Shown here piece after piece: positions 56,978-64,000 of a stretch of 64,000 nucleotides of DNA. The stretch lies in contig JAGUCH010000003.1 of NCBI GenBank assembly GCA_019096065.1, positions 9,796,001 to 9,860,000 on the forward strand. Direction: 5' to 3'. Position 1 is the stretch's first letter; the number at the start of each line of letters is the position of its first letter. This DNA is from Paracyclopina nana (Eukaryota > Arthropoda > Copepoda > Cyclopoida > Cyclopettidae). The position numbers and the translations under genes are program-made. The notes beneath the pieces were generated by a model. That model had not been told where the DNA came from. It did not search any database and saw nothing but the letters and a program-made list of their open reading frames with translations.

Positions 56978-58283
56978 ATGCATATGGAAAATGCTACTGC
57001 TGCAGAAGAGCAGTATAATGTTTCAAAAGACCTTCAGCTTGGTAACATAGAACACTGTGGGTTTCTTAACATGATGTGTATCAGTAGTTTGAACAAGTCA
57101 CGACTAGCGGTGGCTTCTTCGTCTTCTTCTTAGTTAATTTTTTCGTTTTATTTCCTTTGGATGCACGAAGAAGACAATGGATGAGGGGAAAAAAGCTCGT
57201 TTGTAAAATCTCGTATTCATAGCATAACTGTAGAGTGTAAAATAACAATATGCTCAAGCTCTGTGAGAGAGCAAAAAGGTGCCAACAAACTATTCAAGTT
57301 TGATGACACTCAAATGGGCCCAGAGGCACAAAAAGTCTTTTACAACCTCAGATGAGAAATTGCTAACTTTAGCACCTTGAAACTTCATTGTGGTGTTCAT
57401 CTACTAGGGTATTTATTTGATGGAAAAAATGCTTTCAACTCGATTAATTGTCATTTATTTTGTGGCTTAGTTATGTTTCAAGTCAAATCTTTATAAATAT
57501 TGGAGATTCAATTGCTATCACTAAGTTTTGATTAAAGTCCTTAAAAATGAATTTCTGTAGAGAGACTGACTTTGAATTGCTTGGAATCAATCTTGAGGAA
57601 ACCTCAAAACCATCCAAATTCGGATCTTATGGCACCAAAATCAAAATGGCATGTTTGCACGAATAATGTTCTATGATGTAATATTATGGTTAATTGAAGA
57701 CATCATAAAAGATCAAGTCATTTGTCAGACTGCCATTTTCTGTCAAATTCCACTTAGTTTCCCACCAGGCATAAAGTGTGCAATTAGCTAATTTGACTTG
57801 AGAGAAAGAATCAAAGTAGCCAATAAACTGCAACTGTGGTAGACCTCAGCTAGTAGAAGGCCTTAATGACTGCTGCTAATTTTTTTTCCAGTGTTTGCCA
57901 AAACCCTCGTAAATCTTGCTTCTTATAAAAGAAAACAAGGACGTTTTTGGCTGTGCTCCATTTAACCCGACAGTTGTGGTCATTTTTGCTGACAAACAAA
58001 AAAAGGCTTGAAGCGAAAATATCCTTGCTTCAAAGGACCATCGAAAAATAGATGAACATCACATTAGTGAGATGTGGCAGCATTTTCTTCTTTTTTCCAC
58101 AGTGGAATATTCGCGTGCCTGCATGCGAATATGGAAGATCCCATTAACCCCCCGGTAGCGTGTTCGGTCAAGCTTCTTATAAGGTTTTCTTCCTGAATGC
58201 AAAATTCGAATCCTTCATATATTTATAAAAGGGTTCCACTACCACAAAGCAAACAACTTCGCCGCGGGGCCTCAAAGCAAGAA

Positions 58284-58445
58284 ATGTTCATCATCTTCCT
58301 ATTATTGCTATTATTGCTTCAAAATGGTGAGAATCTCGTGCCAAGCCAGAATGTCAAAAGTACCTGTAGAAGTAGTGGAATAATTATTTGCTGCCCCCAG
58401 CTCAATATCCTTTGTAATTCCATTGATTTTCCGACGTTTAATTAA
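58284..58445 (+). CDS. Small secreted cysteine-containing ORF (53 aa), uncertain
   Basis: ATG 58284 starts a frame with a leucine-run signal-peptide-like start (MFIIFLLLLLLL) and four cysteines spaced C-X7-CC-X6-C. A TATA-like CTTATAAGG lies near 58177. The frame is open 29 codons further upstream from ATG 58197. It could be a short secreted peptide, the first exon of a cysteine-rich protein, or chance. Confidence 0.25.
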   Translation: MFIIFLLLLLLLQNGENLVPSQNVKSTCRSSGIIICCPQLNILCNSIDFPTFN

Positions 58446-61400
58446 TGCAAAATGGCCCTTCCTGATTGGGAATTGTCCAAGAAGTTTTTCCCTTTTTTTA
58501 GCTAAATGATGATGATCTTTTATATGGCTTTGTTTGGATAGCAGTAAATGGTGCTATTAAGTTAGCAAACCCTTGAGAATTACCTGGTCCTATCTTGACT
58601 AACTTCCATTGCAATGTAATAGTAGGTATATGGTATGCTTGGAATTACACAACAATAAAATAATTAATTCTCTCCATCCATTTCTTTCAAGCCTTGACTT
58701 GAGCCTCATCTTTTGCATAGTTGGCAACAATTAGGTGAAGGATTTCCCAAGAAGGAAAGGTCAAGAGCCATTAAAGTGCTTCATTTCTTAATTTATTCCA
58801 AAGAGGTTAAAAATGGTAGATTATGCAATTAGGACCATTTAGCAGATGCAATCTAACTGTACTTGGGGTGAAAGAAGAGGAAGGCTGCATTAATTTTTCT
58901 TTTTGGTGGGAGGTGAGCAGTTGAAGCAGGGGACACCCTTTTTTTAAAAGGCGCAAAAATGATGCAGAGCAATGTGGGCAGCTCCAAAGGCATTCACACA
59001 TGCCTACGAGTCATCTTGAATGCCTTTGGAAAAATTCACACCTCACTCTGAATTTCAAGGGCAATTTTTAGTGACTGCCTGGTGCAAAAGGCAGCAACAG
59101 TTGAAGCTGAAGAAGGAATTTCTCCCCTTGACATAATGGCGCCATTGTTCTTGCACTACAGTTGATTTGTGGCTATCAGAGCCTCCTTGAGGTGAACTTT
59201 AGCATAGAAGGCCTCACCTAAATACTTGTAGGCCTTTGAAAAACTTGATGCTTTTCAGCAATTTGAAAAATGCCAATAGCTTTTTGTGCTTTGTTGAAGA
59301 GGCTCATTTCCTTTGTTGATTTCACCTTGTATATTTCAAATCTCACATTTTTTAATTCTTGCCTGGTTGGTGGGGGAAACTCCGTTTCTAATGGGGATTT
59401 GTCAAGGCATCTTTTCATGTGACAAAGCTAAATGGTTTTGGAGTTTCTCTTCTCATTTGCATTTGGTAATTTTTCCTGCCTGCAATTCTGATTTTTTTAG
59501 CCTAGCAGAGTGGACAGGTGCGCGTTGCTTTGCTAGATAATCATAGTAGTCGTGTGGTTAGAGAAGTGTGGGAGTAACCATGATCTTGGCCTTCCAGGAT
59601 CAATGCACATTAGGACATGTCAATCAACTATATATGTATATAAAATGTATAAAAAATGGACCTTAGAGCAACTCTGCCTACTGATGATGAGTCATAATTA
59701 TAATTTGGCCAAATTGTATGCTTTTAAGCCAACTAAAAGCTCTAATTACACCTGTTTGTCCTAAAAGGCAGAATTGACGTTTTAACTTCATCTGCAAGCT
59801 ATATGCCAATAAATAAGTTTTTTTTGCAGGGCAAATTGCCAAGAAAATTTTCATAGGATAATTCTGCCTCTTTTTGCTTTTAACAAAAATAAGGATTGAT
59901 TGATTGGTGTAAGAAGAGAAATTAATGCTTTTTGCCTTATGATGCAATCATACAATAAATGAAAAGTGATGCTTATAGGTGGAGCCAAGTCCTTTTTTTC
60001 CCTCCTTGGTTTTGGTCAGGTTCCATCAGGCATTTAAGGGCTATGAATGGAGACATCTGTCCAAATACCACCACCACTTTTTTGATTGAATAATGCCACA
60101 CACTCCACCTTAGCCATTTATTGTAACTGTCTACAGATATGAAATGTGCTAGTAGGCTAACCTTGGAGAAAATTGAACATTGTTGCTGTGCCTTTCTTAT
60201 GGTTCTTTGCTTTTGATTCAGTGTCAAAATCTAGACGTTGAATAATTTTATCCTTTCAAGTTCATTTTCAGTATCTAAGACTGAAAATTGCAAATAGATG
60301 ATCGAGTCTAAAGAATGAGCTCTTTGTTTTGAAAAGGTTGTTTTGCCAAAAAAATAAATACATCAAACATTTCACTTTACAAAAAAAGCTGAAGAATCGT
60401 CCAAAGTGGATTTTTTCACAAAATTTGACAATCTGCTAAGTAGGTGAACACGACAATAGACATGAAGGCTTGCATTCAAGTGTTTGCTTTGCCATAATGT
60501 ATAGCTTGGGTAGGTGTGATTGGTTTTGTGATGCTTTTTCATTGTAAGGGTTATTTAGTAATTCTTTTGTGTTCCCAGCACCTTTTGTATTGTTGTTGCC
60601 TTGCCATTCGATTTTTTGGCGTGGATTTTGGGCGCATGACGAATTGCTGATATACTTCCTTCTGGTATTTTTCCCAGTAGGATTAATCCGTCAAAATTAC
60701 TGCTTTTTGGTAGGTGCCAAATTGAACCCCATCTTGCCATCATTTTACAGTATTTGTATATCCCTTTTTTGAATACTGAAAAATGCATGTTGACTCGTCA
60801 CGTTTTGCTATTGAATAGCTCTTAATTTAGGCCTGTTTTTGCGCTCACAATTGATGACAAAGGAGAATTTCCGTCAAAAAACTGGTCACTCAAAGAACAA
60901 TGTGTCATTCGTTAATTCAGCCACTTCATAAACTTCATTTTTTCACCATGTTGTGGCAATAATCTTTGTTTTACTGCCATTATTTGGGATCTCCCCGAAG
61001 ACAATTGTCAGTTTTTGGACGTATTCTCAATTGTTTTGCCAGTAATTTTAAGTGATTGGAACGCCCATCGGGTATATGGTAACAATGCACAAAGAGTCTT
61101 GCATTGCAGTACTTCAAATTGATCACTTTCAAAAGAAGTTGCTCAAAATCCCTTGAATTCTTAAAAAGCTTAAAAAATCTTTGAGTGAATGAAAAAAAAG
61201 CGTTTACAGGTAATTATTTAGGTTTTTTGAACAGCTTAGCATGTTTATTAATGTAAATGTCATCCTGTGTGGAATGATCGTGCTTAATACATAATAGGTG
61301 ATAATAATTGCTGTAAGCTGCTGTAGATGATCGCCAAATAATCCTCTGAAATTAAGGCGGTCCAAAGAGTCGTTCATCTTTAGTAGCCCATTTTACCCAA

Positions 61401-64000
61401 TAAATGCAGCTTTGGTGCACTGCAAAATGGGCGTGGCTAAATAGCCTTGAAAGTTGCCTGGATAAATCTCATTTTGGCAACATACATGCTTACATCTCTC
61501 TTTCTCAGTTTGATTGATTTTGCCTCATAAGAGCTATAGCTGAATATTTTTCAGGAAATACCAATAATCATTCATTTCCACCATATATTGAAAAAAGTGA
61601 AAGGTGGCTTGGGTAGTATGAAACAGAAATAAGAAGTGAAGATCTTGGGTATGCAAGTGAGACTTATTCCAAATGTAGACCAACAATGCCCTGTGATCTC
61701 TTCCATGGTTTGGTGGGTGGTATAAGAATCCTGACGTGAACACAATGCCTGCCTGAGATAGATTTGCTGCGCTAAATCAGCAAAAAATATGGAGAAAAAC
61801 TTTCTTTCACTTCTTCTATTGAATACAGTTCAAGCTGGATTCTGACCTTTTGCTTTTCACTCTTCATAATGTCAATACGAATATTGAAAGAAGGGAGAAG
61901 CTGTCATCAGCCGAATGAAAAGGATAAAATAGAGCTCAGAAACTTTTTCCTCTTGCAGTTTAAAGGCAAAATCTTGACAAAACTCAAAAAGCATGCCAAA
62001 CTGAAACTAGGTTATAAGTAGGCAAAATACATCAATATTTATAGAGTCTAATTTGTTGTAGGCTTTTCAGGTTTTGTAGGCTTATTCCTAGGTATTTGTA
62101 GCCCAGCTTTAGGGGCATGTTGTGTCATCTTGCAGTCAGATCAATTTTCAGTCCGCCCATTTCCAGAAGAATTGGAGTCGAAAAAAGTTCTTCCTCAAAA
62201 ACGCCTTTTGAAAATTGCGTGGAAACACGCGCATCCAACACTTAAAAAGTGTTGCAGCAGCCACCCAGTTGTAAAAATTGACATCATTCACCATCTCCCT
62301 AAGGCAGATAAAATCAATAAAAAATTCCTATGAAATTGCAGGCCCAGCTGCTAATTTTTCCATGCTATTGAATTACCTTCAATGTAACAATGTTTTTGTG
62401 GTTGGTTGCATGGTAAGCAAAATTGGCTCTCATTATGCTATGAGCATGCCTTTTTTCCTCATCACTATTTTTACTGCCAATTCTTATGCAAAACTGAAGC
62501 TTGATCTGATTTTCTCTTCCAGAGTCCAATTTTTAGCTCTTGAAGGTCAGCAACAAAAGAGGCTTTATTACAGACTCGTGTGTGGGTTGGCTAATTGTTC
62601 CTTTATAAATCTTTGGAGCCCCAAGATGGTTTTTCCTTTTTATTACTATTAATGCTCATTTTTTGGCTCCAAAATGGTGTAATGATGATTATTCCAATTT
62701 GGCCATTTTGAGCCTGCTGTTGCTTCCAGCCATAAAAATGCATAATTTATCAATAATTTGTTATTGCAATCAAATCAACTGGTTTTTGAGCATAAATTAA
62801 GCCTAAATTTTTCAAGTTACTTACAAAAAGAGGCTGACAATAATCATCACTCAAATTGTCCCATCAAAGGTGAAAACCTGACAAATGTGTCAAAGGATTT
62901 GATAGCTTAAAAGAAGCAGCTTGCTTTGGTTTGGCAAGGTCAATACATAATGAAGAGTTAAATGCAAAGTAGGAGTGGAAACACATATCAATGTCAAGGA
63001 GAAACTTTCAGTTGAAGAAGAAGAGGAACAATGTTCATTAGTGGCTGATATTCCATTATTTACCAAATTAGCAAGTTGAGTGGCAAAAAAAGGTGGAAGC
63101 AGATTAGCAGTGAATTTGTGGGTATCTTTTTTGTGTCACCTACTGGCAATAGTAAGGCCATCATTAGTATTATTAGCAGCAACAAAATTGCTTTGTTCAT
63201 GAGGAAATTGGCACAAGGACATGCACCAATTTATGCCATAGAGTAAAGGGGAAGTCAACTGGATTAGGCCAAATATAGAAATGGGACTTGCAATGGGTGG
63301 TTTTTGCCTGAGCTCACTTTTTTGGGGATTTGCTATTAGCCTGAGTCATCATCATTTCAATAAAGCCAAATAACTGAGGGAATATTCTCCCTTAAGGTCA
63401 CACACACAAATCAATGACTCTCATTATTTCTCTCCATATTTATGTGCAACAACATGGAGAAAATTCCAATTTTGTATGCTGAAGAAGGCCTTGTTTAATT
63501 AACTTCCTTCAAGGCCACCTGGCCTTTTAAATAGTCAAGTTTATTGGGTATTGTCTGCTTGTAAATAATTTCAAGTCCAGGACGAGGAAAAGAAGCTTCA
63601 TTAGATCTATCTGATCAGCTTTAAGGTAGATGCTAGTAATCACTTCCATATATGCCTAGGCTTACTTTGCAATTGCTGCATGCAGCCTTCCATTTGATAG
63701 AGTAATAGGAAACAGATATAAAGTTCTATGTTTTAGTCAGTATCTTGATTTCCAAGATACTATTATGCTTTAATTTTAAATATGATCAAGTGCTGATCAT
63801 ATTATTCAATTTCACTTTTTGTTGAAGCATGTGCTTTTTTGTTAAAATATTGTATTTGTATTAAATAGTGAAGTATTGTGAAAATGAATCCAACTTCAGG
63901 TTTTCAGTCATCTGAACTGAAATTGAAATCTGAAGTAAAATTTTTTTCACCAAGATTTCCCCCCTACTTTGCATTTGATCGTGACTTTTTTGGGTAATGT
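58446..64000. other. Gene-poor interval to the window end
   Basis: No exon I can support. A possible exon at 62152-62330 follows acceptor CAATTTTCAG but is unrecognised. A hairpin-headed repeat begins at 63903 and runs to the window edge. Confidence 0.4.
60264..60457 (+). repeat. Hairpin-headed repeat family, copy
   Basis: Head TTTTCAGTATCTAAGACTGA, then GATCGAGTCTAAAG, then a terminus close to TAGGTGAACACGACAATA. Confidence 0.65.

Overview
This is a stretch of eukaryotic nuclear DNA, almost certainly from an invertebrate and most likely an arthropod. It is AT-rich, carries spliced genes with GT/AG introns on both strands, and is crowded with transposon remnants. The best organism clue is a sodium/calcium exchanger gene whose protein looks like arthropod CALX; I cannot name the species.

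Region by region. 1-9440: the 3' three quarters of an endogenous retrovirus-like Ty3/gypsy element: gag (5' end outside the window), pol in the +1 frame straight after the gag stop codon, an env-like membrane protein, and a second secreted-looking ORF. An apparently two-exon gene lies on the opposite strand, tail to tail with the last ORF. 9445-10600: a 9-bp-unit minisatellite. 10600-27800: gene-poor DNA with two Harbinger-type MITEs and a 2.3 kb TIR element that contains a 170-bp tandem array. 27832-29283 (minus): two exons of a probable Ly6/three-finger protein. 36300-46400 (plus): the complete coding region of the Na+/Ca2+ exchanger. 46925-48015 (minus): a complete three-exon gene for a small secreted, probably GPI-anchored, LRR-like protein. 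48300-53900: a branched fold-back element, CCACAGTGG-ended MITEs and a third Harbinger MITE. 52300-56700 (plus): the 5' part of an unrecognised gene rich in basic-serine motifs. 56700-64000: no gene I can support, apart from one weak small ORF.

The most interesting gene is the exchanger. The membrane segment that forms the start of the alpha-2 ion-binding repeat is encoded by three consecutive 159-nt exons with identical splice phases. The last exon is also duplicated, each copy with its own stop codon, and an 18-nt in-frame micro-exon sits in the Calx-beta region. Together these could give twelve proteins that differ in the transport path, the regulatory loop and the C-terminus.

The second is the retroelement. 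It has two extra ORFs after pol, an unusual gag-pol junction, a roughly 95-residue insertion in RNase H, and a putative spliced antisense gene.

All exon boundaries come from reading splice signals and protein continuity by eye; none has transcript support here.
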